A stretch of 24,211 nt of DNA, from the NCBI GenBank assembly GCA_050115555.1, contig JASFQI010000030.1:1-24211 (forward strand), in the 5' to 3' direction. Of this stretch, positions 7,998 through 14,230 are shown piece by piece. Positions within the stretch are counted from its first letter, which is position 1, and each line of letters opens with the position of its first letter. The translations under genes were made by a program, and so were the position numbers. The notes under the pieces are model-generated. The model made no database searches, was not told where the DNA came from, and saw nothing but the letters and a program-made list of their open reading frames with translations. This DNA comes from JASFQI01 sp050115555. Lineage in GTDB: Bacteria; Desulfobacterota; DSM-4660; Desulfatiglandales; HGW-15.

Positions 7998-8025
7998 GTC
8001 CCGGCGGGACGTGGCGCGCCGGGAC
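7998..8025. repeat. 9-bp GC-rich inverted repeat between convergent genes
   Basis: GTCCCGGCG (7998-8006) pairs with CGCCGGGAC (8017-8025), loop 10 bases. The left arm can also fold alone as CGTCCC-GGC-GGGACG. It lies just past the PEP-CTERM terminator and before the convergent VanZ stop. It could act as a REP-like element or a weak end point for the minus-strand transcript, but no T-run follows on either strand. Confidence 0.6.
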
Positions 8026-8082
8026 CGTAGAAAAGGCATGGCGCTTTATTCCTCCTCTCCTTTTTTCATGCGAACGCAATCC

Positions 8083-8496
8083 CTAGACATCCGCTGATCG
8101 GCCTGGACGGGCCCTCCTGCGCCGAAGCCTGAGGACGAGCAAGACGCCTGCGGCGGCTCCGAGTAGATTCAGCGCCATGTCCCCCCAGCCGAAATAGCGT
8201 CCTGGCACGATGACTTGCACGCCTTCCATGATGATACCCAGAGTCAAGGCACCAGCCAGCACGAACCCCAATCCGGTGGTACGATACGCCAAGGGGGCTC
8301 CGAGGGAACGATCAAAGAGCAGCACAAACCCGGCGAACATGGGAATGTGGAGGAGGTTTTGCAGTGATGGCTCCATGGCGGCCCAGAACGGGGCCCTATT
8401 ATTGGATGTTTTCATGGGAATGGCGGCGGTCAGGAGCATACAAACGGTGTAGAATACGCATGCGGTCCTCATGAAACGAAGCGTAGTGCGTTTCAC
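8083..8496 (-). CDS. VanZ-family membrane protein
   Basis: The 137-residue protein has four hydrophobic segments and the VanZ-family pattern: NLLHIPMFAGFVLLF in the second helix region, then EGVQVIVPGRYFGWGDMALN and the small-residue helix LLGAAAGVLLVL, ending in a strongly basic tail. VanZ-like proteins are small inner-membrane proteins, often found in envelope and exosortase loci. Their biochemical role is not settled. The frame starts at a GTG (8496) only 16 bases after the FemAB stop. An ATG nine codons in (8472) is an alternative, and neither has a strong ribosome site. Position as last gene of the WecB-FemAB-VanZ run implies co-transcription. Confidence 0.82.
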   Translation of the reverse strand: MKRTTLRFMRTACVFYTVCMLLTAAIPMKTSNNRAPFWAAMEPSLQNLLHIPMFAGFVLLFDRSLGAPLAYRTTGLGFVLAGALTLGIIMEGVQVIVPGRYFGWGDMALNLLGAAAGVLLVLRLRRRRARPGRSADV

Positions 8497-8512
8497 TGTG
8501 TCCCGGGTCCAA

Positions 8513-9595
8513 TCAAAGTGTAATATAGCGGCGAAGACGGGTTCCTACGAGCTGAGAAATGAAAAGCGGCATCCGCTGGATCACGCGCTCAGCAGCCTCT
8601 CGGCCGAAACCTTGAGTGGCGCCGGGAGACACGGGTTTCGTTGGATCCGCATTATTCTGGGTGTGCGAAGTGTTGGAACAAGCCCAGTGAAGCGGCTGGG
8701 GCTTAGCGCCCCACTGTGCCTTGAAGCGGTACGTTCCCTCCTCCGGGGTAGAGCGGCCGAAGTCGAAGGCAGCGTGGCCCTGATCTGCAGCATACTCCAG
8801 GAAACTCCAATAGAGGAGCATGTTGGGATTCCAGCGGTTGAGGCGGCGGAGAGACGAGGCCCAGGGAACGGAAACGGTCTGGGGGTGGCAGAGAATCAAG
8901 CCGCCGGCAGCGGGCTCGCCGTCGGGCATGGTCACGATGCAGCATCGGGCGTGTTCACCGTAGCGCTCGAGGACGCACCGAAGCCACTCCCTGCTGTGGA
9001 CCGGAGAGCCCAGATCGCGCATGTTCTCAGCGAACAGCGGATAGAAGACATCCAGAAGCTCTACACCGCCCAGCCGGGATCGAAGGCCGTCCTTAGAGGG
9101 CTTTTTCACTTGGCTCCGAAGCTTGGATTTGAAACCCGCAAGAAGGGTTTCTGAGTCGCCTGGAAGGCTCAGGAGCATGCGCACCTTGCTTGGGTGGCGG
9201 GTTTTTTCATCATCCATCCCAATAGGGACGACCGATCGAATTTCGACATTGGATATCCCCCGTTCCGTGGCATAGTCCAGGGCCTGCTCGAGCAGGCGAC
9301 CCCTCACACCATCGGAATCTGCCAATATCCCCCCGGCATCGCAGTACGGCAGCGATACAAGGGTCCCCTTGCATAGCGGGAGGTGGATGTGCGCCAATGG
9401 GAACACGCCGCAGAGAGTTCCCTCCGCTTCGGCAAGGAAGTAAGGGCACTCGAAGCCGTACGCCCCTTCCACGGCCTCTTTCCAGGCAAAGAGCTGGTAG
9501 GCCAGCCCATCGGGATGATTGAGGACGTAGGCGTCCCAGGAGGCGCGGTCGTTGGGGGTCGCGAGGCGGATGGAAAGGGGAATAGTCGAGCTCAT
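8513..9595 (-). CDS. FemAB-like protein, PEP-CTERM system associated (GNAT fold)
   Basis: The 360-residue product matches the FemAB-like family that accompanies exosortase/EPS loci. Landmarks are LRSQVKKPSKDG (159-170), an ENMRDLGSPVHS block (190-201), and FDFGRSTPEEGTYRFKAQWG (277-296), the best-conserved segment. FemAB relatives transfer amino acids or acyl groups from carrier molecules to cell-wall or glycan acceptors with two GNAT-type domains. The acceptor here is unknown, and glycan or exported-protein modification is inference. The ATG at 9595 lies inside a 9-bp repeat unit (array B), and no Shine-Dalgarno sequence precedes it. Only 25 bases separate it from the wecB stop. Residues near 310-325 (NNADPTKPV) are a poorly aligned hydrophilic insert. 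Confidence 0.87.
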   Translation of the reverse strand: MSSTIPLSIRLATPNDRASWDAYVLNHPDGLAYQLFAWKEAVEGAYGFECPYFLAEAEGTLCGVFPLAHIHLPLCKGTLVSLPYCDAGGILADSDGVRGRLLEQALDYATERGISNVEIRSVVPIGMDDEKTRHPSKVRMLLSLPGDSETLLAGFKSKLRSQVKKPSKDGLRSRLGGVELLDVFYPLFAENMRDLGSPVHSREWLRCVLERYGEHARCCIVTMPDGEPAAGGLILCHPQTVSVPWASSLRRLNRWNPNMLLYWSFLEYAADQGHAAFDFGRSTPEEGTYRFKAQWGAKPQPLHWACSNTSHTQNNADPTKPVSPGATQGFGREAAERVIQRMPLFISQLVGTRLRRYITL

Positions 9596-9617
9596 TGGGC
9601 TTGTTGGGTTGGGAGTG
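9591..9617 (-). repeat. Short 9-bp repeat array at the femAB start (array B)
   Basis: Plus-strand units are CTCATTGGG, CTTGTTGGG and TTGGGAGTG. On the coding strand this reads as a CA-rich leader in which the variant unit CCCAATGAG supplies the femAB ATG. It fills almost the whole wecB-femAB gap. Confidence 0.75.
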
Positions 9618-9620
9618 CTT

Positions 9621-10745
9621 TTAAGATATACCTATGAAAGCTCGGATAGACCGCACCACCCGGCCGGCGGTATGACCGTCCCAGAGGTCGGGGATGCTCC
9701 CGGCCTTGGAACGTCCGTTCAGGGCCTCCTCAACGAGCCGTGGGAGATCCTCTACCGTGCAGAGCTGATTGGTGCCCTGGGTCACGGTGATGGGTCGTTC
9801 CGTATTGGGGCGCAGGGTCAGGCAAGGGATGCCCAGGTACGTAGTCTCTTCCTGAATGCCGCCCGAGTCGGTGATGGCGATGCGTGCATTGAACACGAGG
9901 TTCATGAATGCGATATAGCCCAGGGGATCCACGCAGTGGAGGGAGGGCATCTCCTCCAAGGACTTCATCAAACGATTCTCGACCAGGTTCTTGCGTGTGC
10001 GCGGATGGACCGGAAAGAGCAATGGAATGCGATCGGCCACGCTTTTCAGGGTGTTGCATAGGGCCGTGAGTGTGGCCGGATCGTCCACGTTGGACGGCCG
10101 GTGAAGAGTCACCACGCCGTACCGGTTGGCCTGGAGGCCGTAATCCTGATACACGGGTTGCGCCTGAATGCTGGGGCGAAGCATCTCCAGGGAGTCGATC
10201 ATGATGTTCCCCACGCGGACGATCTTTTCCCGGGAAACCCCTTCGCGAAGCAGGTTCTCGTCCCCATCAGGCGATGGGGTCCAGAGGAGATCGGCCAGGA
10301 CGTCGGTAACCAGCCGATTGATCTCCTCAGGCATAGTCCGGTCAAAAGAGCGGAGGCCGGCTTCCAGGTGGGCCACGGGAATGCCCAGCTTGGTGGCCGC
10401 CAGGGTGGCCGCGAGGGTGGAGTTCACGTCTCCCACGACTACGACCAGGCAAGGCGGCTGTTCCAGGAGCACCTGCTCGTAGGCCATCAGGACCCGGCCA
10501 GTCTGCTCGGCATGGGACCCGCTGCCCACCCCCAGGTGGATGGAAGGATCGGGCAGACCGAGGTCCTGGAAAAAGGCATCGGACATGTTCAGATCGTAGT
10601 GCTGGCCCGTGTGAACGATCACGGGTTCAGCCCAACGCTCCTGAAGAAGGGCATGATACAGGGGCGCGATTTTCATGAAGTTGGGGCGGGCAGCAGCGAT
10701 GAGGTGGAGTGTGTTTGACGAGTTTGTTGGGTTTGTTGCGTTCAT
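9621..10745 (-). CDS. wecB: UDP-N-acetylglucosamine 2-epimerase (non-hydrolysing)
   Basis: The 374-residue protein is a WecB/MnaA-type epimerase interconverting UDP-GlcNAc and UDP-ManNAc in the cytoplasm. Visible family motifs are HTGQHYD (45-51), GDVNST (105-110), HLEAGLRSFDRTMPEEINR (126-144), TLHRPSN (213-219), HPRTRKN (247-253), ITDSGGIQEE (291-300) and LRPNTERPIT (311-320). All usual catalytic acidic and histidine residues appear present. The first eleven residues (MNATNPTNSSN) are encoded by a 9-bp repeat array. Homologues normally begin directly with the strand seen here as LHLIAAARPNFMK, so the repeat has added an N-terminal extension and provides the ATG. No Shine-Dalgarno is visible. 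The product suggests a ManNAc-derived sugar in the polymer. Confidence 0.95.
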   Translation of the reverse strand: MNATNPTNSSNTLHLIAAARPNFMKIAPLYHALLQERWAEPVIVHTGQHYDLNMSDAFFQDLGLPDPSIHLGVGSGSHAEQTGRVLMAYEQVLLEQPPCLVVVVGDVNSTLAATLAATKLGIPVAHLEAGLRSFDRTMPEEINRLVTDVLADLLWTPSPDGDENLLREGVSREKIVRVGNIMIDSLEMLRPSIQAQPVYQDYGLQANRYGVVTLHRPSNVDDPATLTALCNTLKSVADRIPLLFPVHPRTRKNLVENRLMKSLEEMPSLHCVDPLGYIAFMNLVFNARIAITDSGGIQEETTYLGIPCLTLRPNTERPITVTQGTNQLCTVEDLPRLVEEALNGRSKAGSIPDLWDGHTAGRVVRSIRAFIGIS

Positions 10746-10767
10746 TGGGTTTATTGGGTTCGTTGGG
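10714..10767 (-). repeat. Six-unit 9-bp repeat array spanning the wecB start (array C)
   Basis: Plus-strand units in exact phase are TTTGACGAG, TTTGTTGGG, TTTGTTGCG, TTCATTGGG, TTTATTGGG and TTCGTTGGG. The fourth unit, read on the coding strand as CCCAATGAA, contains the wecB ATG. Three units are coding and two lie in the leader. Confidence 0.88.
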
Positions 10768-10773
10768 TCAGTC

Positions 10774-10801
10774 TGGTAGGCGCAGAAGGGATCGAACCAC
10801 C
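10774..10801 (-). other. tRNA 3'-end-like fragment in the wecB-FeeM gap
   Basis: On the minus strand GGTGG-TTCGATC-CCTTC-TGCGCCT-A-CCA reproduces a T-arm (TTCGATC loop with the conserved T54, T55, C56, A58 and one stem mismatch plus one wobble), a 7-base acceptor strand, discriminator and encoded CCA. No D-arm or anticodon arm is recognisable upstream, so this is not a functional tRNA. It may be an integration scar or part of a dispersed repeat. The rest of the 218-bp gap shows no gene. Confidence 0.35.
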
Positions 10802-10963
10802 CGAGGTTTTCCGTGCCATGGGGTAGTCGCCCACAATGCCATCCGCGTACTTCCTCTTGCTGGGTGCCCTATTCCATGCCACAGATTCCTGGGCTGGTCA
10901 AAGCATGGTAAGTGGCCTAACGGGTTTCGGGTGTGGCAATCCACCACCAGGAAGAAGCACGGT

Positions 10964-11920
10964 TCACGAGCGAAGTGTTGCCGCCTCGAGCAAAAAGGGA
11001 TGGGCTTCATCAAGAGCAGAAGGCGCTTCATCCGAATCCAGAGGATCAAATTCAGTGTCCGCGGCCAGCAAATACCAATACCGACTGAACACATCCAGCG
11101 CGTCTTCATCCAACGCGTCGAGCCAGTTCGGGTCTCTGGCAAGGAAGTGCTTCACCACGTTTCTGTTCGATACGCAGTTTACACCTTTCGGGGGAAGCTC
11201 AATGTTCTTCGTTTGATGCTGCACGAAGAAGGCGTATAGGTTGCTCGCAGCCGGAAATGTTTCATAGGCTTTTTTCAGGTTGTCTTCGAAGGTGGACAGG
11301 TCCAACCTATAGCCTACTGCCGCAGCCCCGTTTACGTAGTCATAGGAGCTTCTCTCCCCGATCTTTTCCAGTAAAAGGATGTGCTGGTAGATCCACTCGT
11401 GCCTTGGATTGACGGCGATCACCAGATCGTCTACTTCAAGGTGATCCCGGGCATACAGGTACGCAATCTTGTCCCCGTACATCGGGATATTCTGGTTCCC
11501 ATTGCGAAATTTCGGGTGGCTTGCCAGGGCGCCTACTTCTGCCACTTTTCTGCCCTGAGATCGAAAACGATCGATTTCCTCTTTAAAAATCGAGTCCATG
11601 GGAAGACCGATATCCGTATCCTGAAAAAGTGAAATCGTCAACGCGATGAGTCCGTCACATGACCCAATGAAGGTGGTCGATTCAGGCAAAAAATTGTGAA
11701 CGCCGAATCGCATGCCGATCTGGTTGGGATCCATGTAACCGCACCGAACATACTCATCATGCACGAGGCGATAGGCAGATTCAAACTCCGAAATGTCCTG
11801 GGCAACTTTGAATTGGAACCCCTCCATGCGGCCGTGATCTATTCTGATGCATCTCCTCAACCTCCCCGCCATCCAGTATGGGCAGTATCTCAACATTTTT
11901 TTCACGATCCACTTTTTCAT
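10964..11920 (-). CDS. FeeM-like N-acyl amino acid synthase / exosortase-associated acyltransferase
   Basis: The 318-residue product has the GNAT-like fold shared by FeeM N-acyl amino acid synthases and the acyltransferases often encoded with exosortases. The key blocks are an FESAYRLVHDEYV helix (46-58), AEVGALASHPKFR (127-139, the conserved Glu/Arg core), DDLVIAVNPRHEWIYQH (164-180) and LLLEKIGERSSY (182-193). FeeM enzymes take long-chain acyl groups from acyl carrier protein and attach them to amino acids, making lipid-like signals or antibiotics. Substrates here are unpredictable. AAGG lies 10 bases before the ATG. The gene stands alone between two gaps of more than 200 bp, so it may have its own promoter in 11921-12139, though I could not assign one. 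The acidic C-terminal third (DEDALDVF...) has no obvious family match. Confidence 0.82.
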   Translation of the reverse strand: MKKWIVKKMLRYCPYWMAGRLRRCIRIDHGRMEGFQFKVAQDISEFESAYRLVHDEYVRCGYMDPNQIGMRFGVHNFLPESTTFIGSCDGLIALTISLFQDTDIGLPMDSIFKEEIDRFRSQGRKVAEVGALASHPKFRNGNQNIPMYGDKIAYLYARDHLEVDDLVIAVNPRHEWIYQHILLLEKIGERSSYDYVNGAAAVGYRLDLSTFEDNLKKAYETFPAASNLYAFFVQHQTKNIELPPKGVNCVSNRNVVKHFLARDPNWLDALDEDALDVFSRYWYLLAADTEFDPLDSDEAPSALDEAHPFLLEAATLRS

Positions 11921-12139
11921 CGTCTCTTTGCCTTTTTGAAGCCTCTACGAAAGAAATGACTTTTACGCTCTCCGATCAAATTTTAACGGTCTCGCAAAAA
12001 CTCGCTCGACCGCCGGTTGACTGCCCTTAAGTCATTGGAACCGTAAGGGGCAAATCTCTAGGTCTCGGCTTTTAGCGACTCCGTCAATTTTCGGGACCCT
12101 ATCACCCTTTCAGCCAGATGGGAAGCGGGATCTTTGGCG

Positions 12140-12193
12140 TTTGTCGGATTGGAGGAGTTTATTGAGTTTGTTGGGTTTGTTGGGTTTGACGGA
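12140..12193 (-). repeat. Six-unit 9-bp repeat array at the deacetylase 3' end (array D)
   Basis: Plus-strand units are TTTGTCGGA, TTGGAGGAG, TTTATTGAG, TTTGTTGGG, TTTGTTGGG and TTTGACGGA. The deacetylase reads through it in a different frame from the other arrays (RQTQQTQQTQ), and its TAA stop comes from the TTTATTGAG unit. The array therefore forms the last ten or so codons. Confidence 0.85.
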
Positions 12194-13145
12194 TGTAATC
12201 TCTGCACGACACAAATGAACAGTGGGAGAAGGTCGTAATGAGATTTTTCAGCCGGTTCTGTGTCTTACCCAAGTTTGAGTAATGGCGAAATTTACGCGTG
12301 ACAGGGACTTCTTTCACCCGGGGTTGATCCGGGTCGAACTCCCATGGGTGAAGGTACATGGTGTAGGCGTTTTGACGTTTCAGGATGAGGCGGATGCCCG
12401 CGCGAAACAGCCGTTCCGGAATAAGCCGAAAGTAGGCTCCTCCCCCCCATGGGATTACCCTCCCACTGATTTCCACATTGCTGATGGGGATTTCATAGAC
12501 GCCTTGTATCGGCTGTATCAGGGCGGAAGTCTGAGTGGCGCCTCTATTCGACCGGATGGGGGGGAGCCGGCCATACCGACCGTGCAGGCTGAAGGAGTTG
12601 TAGCTGGAGTCATACAGGTAGCCGGCATCCCGAATGGACTCGAGGATACGCTCGCTGATGGAAAAGCTGGGGGCACGAAAGCCATACACCCTCTCTCCAA
12701 TCCTGGCTTCCAGAATCTCCTTGCTCCGGGTGAGGTCGTCCAATAGCGCCTCCGGGGTCTGCGTGCTGCAGAGCTCGTGCGTGCACCCATGAGATGCGAC
12801 CTCATGCCCCCGGGAGTGAATTTCACGCACCAGGCCCGGGAGTCGTTCAGCGATCCAGGCGAGGATGAAGAAGGTTACAGTGTTCGTTGAGTTTGTTGGG
12901 TTGGGTGGAGTTCGGGAGATTGAGTCTAACAGATCTAGGATGACGTGCGTGACTCGCTCCACCCGGAGTTCGCGTGAAGACCAAGAGTCGTAGGAGATGC
13001 ACGACTTGAAGTTCTCCACCTGGAACCAGTCCTCTACGTCGATGGTGAGGAGAATAGTAGGGTTTGTTGAGTTTGTTGAGTTGAACGACTTCATTGAGTT
13101 TGTTGGGTTTGTTGAGTTCGTTGAGTTGAGTTCGTTTATTTGCAT
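12159..13145 (-). CDS. Polysaccharide deacetylase, exosortase/PEP-CTERM system type (DVED family)
   Basis: A NodB-fold carbohydrate esterase expected to remove N-acetyl groups from the exported glycan. Landmarks from the ATG at 13145 are ILLTIDVEDWFQVENF (31-46, metal-binding Asp-Glu-Asp of the DVED subfamily), TFFILAWIAERLPGLVREI (91-109), the metal motif ASHGCTHE (117-124, His119 and His123), YGFRAPSFSI (154-163) and a C-terminal MYLHPWEFDP. The catalytic set looks intact. Three repeat arrays invade the gene: residues 5-30, residues 81-89 just before the TFF strand, and the C-terminal QTQQTQQTQ. The start is uncertain. ATG 13145 overlaps the upstream stop in ATGCAAATAA. GTG 13184 or ATG 13094 (inside a repeat unit, nearest the usual family start) are alternatives. 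None has a well-placed ribosome site. Confidence 0.85.
   Translation of the reverse strand: MQINELNSTNSTNPTNSMKSFNSTNSTNPTILLTIDVEDWFQVENFKSCISYDSWSSRELRVERVTHVILDLLDSISRTPPNPTNSTNTVTFFILAWIAERLPGLVREIHSRGHEVASHGCTHELCSTQTPEALLDDLTRSKEILEARIGERVYGFRAPSFSISERILESIRDAGYLYDSSYNSFSLHGRYGRLPPIRSNRGATQTSALIQPIQGVYEIPISNVEISGRVIPWGGGAYFRLIPERLFRAGIRLILKRQNAYTMYLHPWEFDPDQPRVKEVPVTRKFRHYSNLGKTQNRLKNLITTFSHCSFVSCRDYIRQTQQTQQTQ
12883..12909 (-). repeat. Internal 9-bp repeat array in the deacetylase (array E)
   Basis: Plus-strand TTCGTTGAG, TTTGTTGGG and a degenerate TTGGGTGGA unit encode PPNPTNSTN in frame, replacing the normal loop before the conserved TFF strand. Its coding-strand head (CACCCAACCCAACAAA) resembles the heads of arrays A and B. 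Confidence 0.75.
13063..13134 (-). repeat. Eight-unit 9-bp repeat array at the deacetylase 5' end (array F)
   Basis: Plus-strand units TTTGTTGAG (x2), TTGAACGAC, TTCATTGAG, TTTGTTGGG, TTTGTTGAG, TTCGTTGAG and TTGAGTTCG follow in exact phase. This is the longest array. It encodes the Asn/Ser/Thr/Pro-rich N-terminal stretch, and the TTCATTGAG unit contains a possible alternative ATG (13092-13094). Confidence 0.88.
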
Positions 13146-13504
13146 CCTTTGAGATATTTGATGAAGCCGGAGTCGAGCTTGCACACGGTTTCCGCTTGAC
13201 TGTAGATCGTGTCGAACTGCTCTTGAGAGATATACCCCTGATCCAGGGCAACATACAGCTGGCTTTGTACCTCGGCCGCGGATCCCTTGGAGATGAACAG
13301 GTATTGGATGAACTCGCGGGTGCTCTGCCGTGAGAATCCTTCGGCAATGTTGCTCATGGATGAAACCGCTGCGGCCTGGATCTGGGAAAGAAAGCGTAAG
13401 TCCTTTTCAAATCCGCGATTGTTCCGAATGGCTTCGTACACGAGTTGGACCAGAACGCGGGCTTCTTGCCAGGCCTGAATGTCCTCGAAGCGCTTGATCG
13501 CCAA
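13136..13504 (-). CDS. Four-helix-bundle protein (23S rRNA IVS / S23-like family)
   Basis: The 122-residue product matches the small all-helical family first known from proteins encoded in 23S rRNA intervening sequences. It begins MAIKRFEDIQAWQEARVLV, and has the conserved SMSNIAEGFSRQSTREFIQY block (49-68) and a helix pair LYVALDQGYIS...FDTIYSQAETV. Members form homo-oligomeric bundles and their function is unknown. The start is TTG (13504), preceded by AAGGA at 9 bases, and lies 5 bases from the MerR stop. Its stop is embedded in ATGCAAATAA, overlapping a candidate deacetylase start. It is not a usual exosortase-locus component. Confidence 0.88.
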   Translation of the reverse strand: MAIKRFEDIQAWQEARVLVQLVYEAIRNNRGFEKDLRFLSQIQAAAVSSMSNIAEGFSRQSTREFIQYLFISKGSAAEVQSQLYVALDQGYISQEQFDTIYSQAETVCKLDSGFIKYLKGCK

Positions 13505-13509
13505 GGGCC

Positions 13510-13854
13510 TCAGTCCTTGTTTTTTCCCTGGAAGAAGCGATAGATGGTAGTGCGGACGGCCTCGGCAATGTGATCCGCTAGGTGCTCAAGGGTTGGCGAG
13601 TCGGGTTCGAGCCTTTCCACGGTCATACTTTGACTCAGCTCTTCCCGAATGGCGGCCAGTGTGAAACCTTTCCGCTTGAGCCGCTTTATCTCCTCCAGGA
13701 GAAGGAGATGATCCCGGGTGTAACGGCGTTGCCCGCCGGGCGTCCGAAGAGGGACCACAATCCCATCCAAAATCTTCTCCCAGTAACGCAGCGTGTGCGT
13801 GGACACGTTGGTCTGCCGGCTTGCTTCCTGGATGGTGAAGGTTCGCGAATTCAT
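13510..13854 (-). CDS. MerR-family transcriptional regulator
   Basis: The 114-residue protein has the MerR N-terminal winged helix-turn-helix: FTIQEASRQTNVSTHTLRYW (6-25) followed by the wing RTPGGQRRYTRDH (37-49) and a second helix pair LLLLEEIKRLKRKGFTLAAI (50-69). The C-terminal effector part is very short, with no cysteine metal site, so no inducer can be predicted. It begins at ATG 13854 with only a weak GAAAGA upstream. It is the first gene of a compact unit with the four-helix protein and deacetylase, 5 bases before the next start. The 376-bp gap upstream is the likely site of its promoter and possible autoregulation. Confidence 0.9.
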   Translation of the reverse strand: MNSRTFTIQEASRQTNVSTHTLRYWEKILDGIVVPLRTPGGQRRYTRDHLLLLEEIKRLKRKGFTLAAIREELSQSMTVERLEPDSPTLEHLADHIAEAVRTTIYRFFQGKNKD

Positions 13855-14230
13855 TCTTTCAGGGTTTTAAGTATGGGGGTGTCCAGCGCGCAGGCTCCGC
13901 CCCTTTGGGTTACAGAGCAGCAACCCAAAAAATCGCCGGAACTTTGTGTTCACTTCTGGAGGCAGTCGCCTTGTCTCCCTAACGAAACTCTAACTTCGGC
14001 TTTAACAAAGCAAGAACGATACCAGGAGGGACATCAGAACATGCAATTCATTAACATGTTGTAATTATAACTATTTCCATAGACACACACTGAATATTTC
14101 GTGATTCGGCTAGCCTTGTGAAATAAGATCTTCAACTTCAAGTGCAATCGGATGCAAGGAGTTGGAAGCCTTTTACACGCATCGGGCGGCATCCATATCA
14201 AATCTCTATTGGCAAACCATCAAGGATGCT
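13855..14230. other. 376-bp gap between exosortase 3' end and MerR gene
   Basis: No gene is supported here. The part from about 14040 to 14110 is AT-rich. Visible structure is the 8-bp hairpin at 13904-13929 in the presumed MerR leader and the octamer AACATGTT at 14053-14060, which is also the core of the palindrome over the activator gene start at 21079-21094. I see no T-tract terminator for the exosortase transcript. Confidence 0.5.
13904..13929. repeat. 8-bp perfect inverted repeat upstream of MerR
   Basis: TTTGGGTT (13904-13911) pairs with AACCCAAA (13922-13929), loop 10 bases. It lies 50-75 bases before the MerR ATG. On the minus strand the stem is followed by GGGGCGG rather than Ts, so it is not a terminator. 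A leader-RNA hairpin or protein site is possible. Confidence 0.6.

Noticed and set aside
8630..8660. A further 9-bp repeat unit inside femAB (NADPTKPV)
   Set aside because: Only one unit-like 9-mer (TTCGTTGGA) is present without phased neighbours, so it may be chance.
13904..13929. Intrinsic terminator
   Set aside because: The hairpin is perfect but is not followed by a T-run on either strand.
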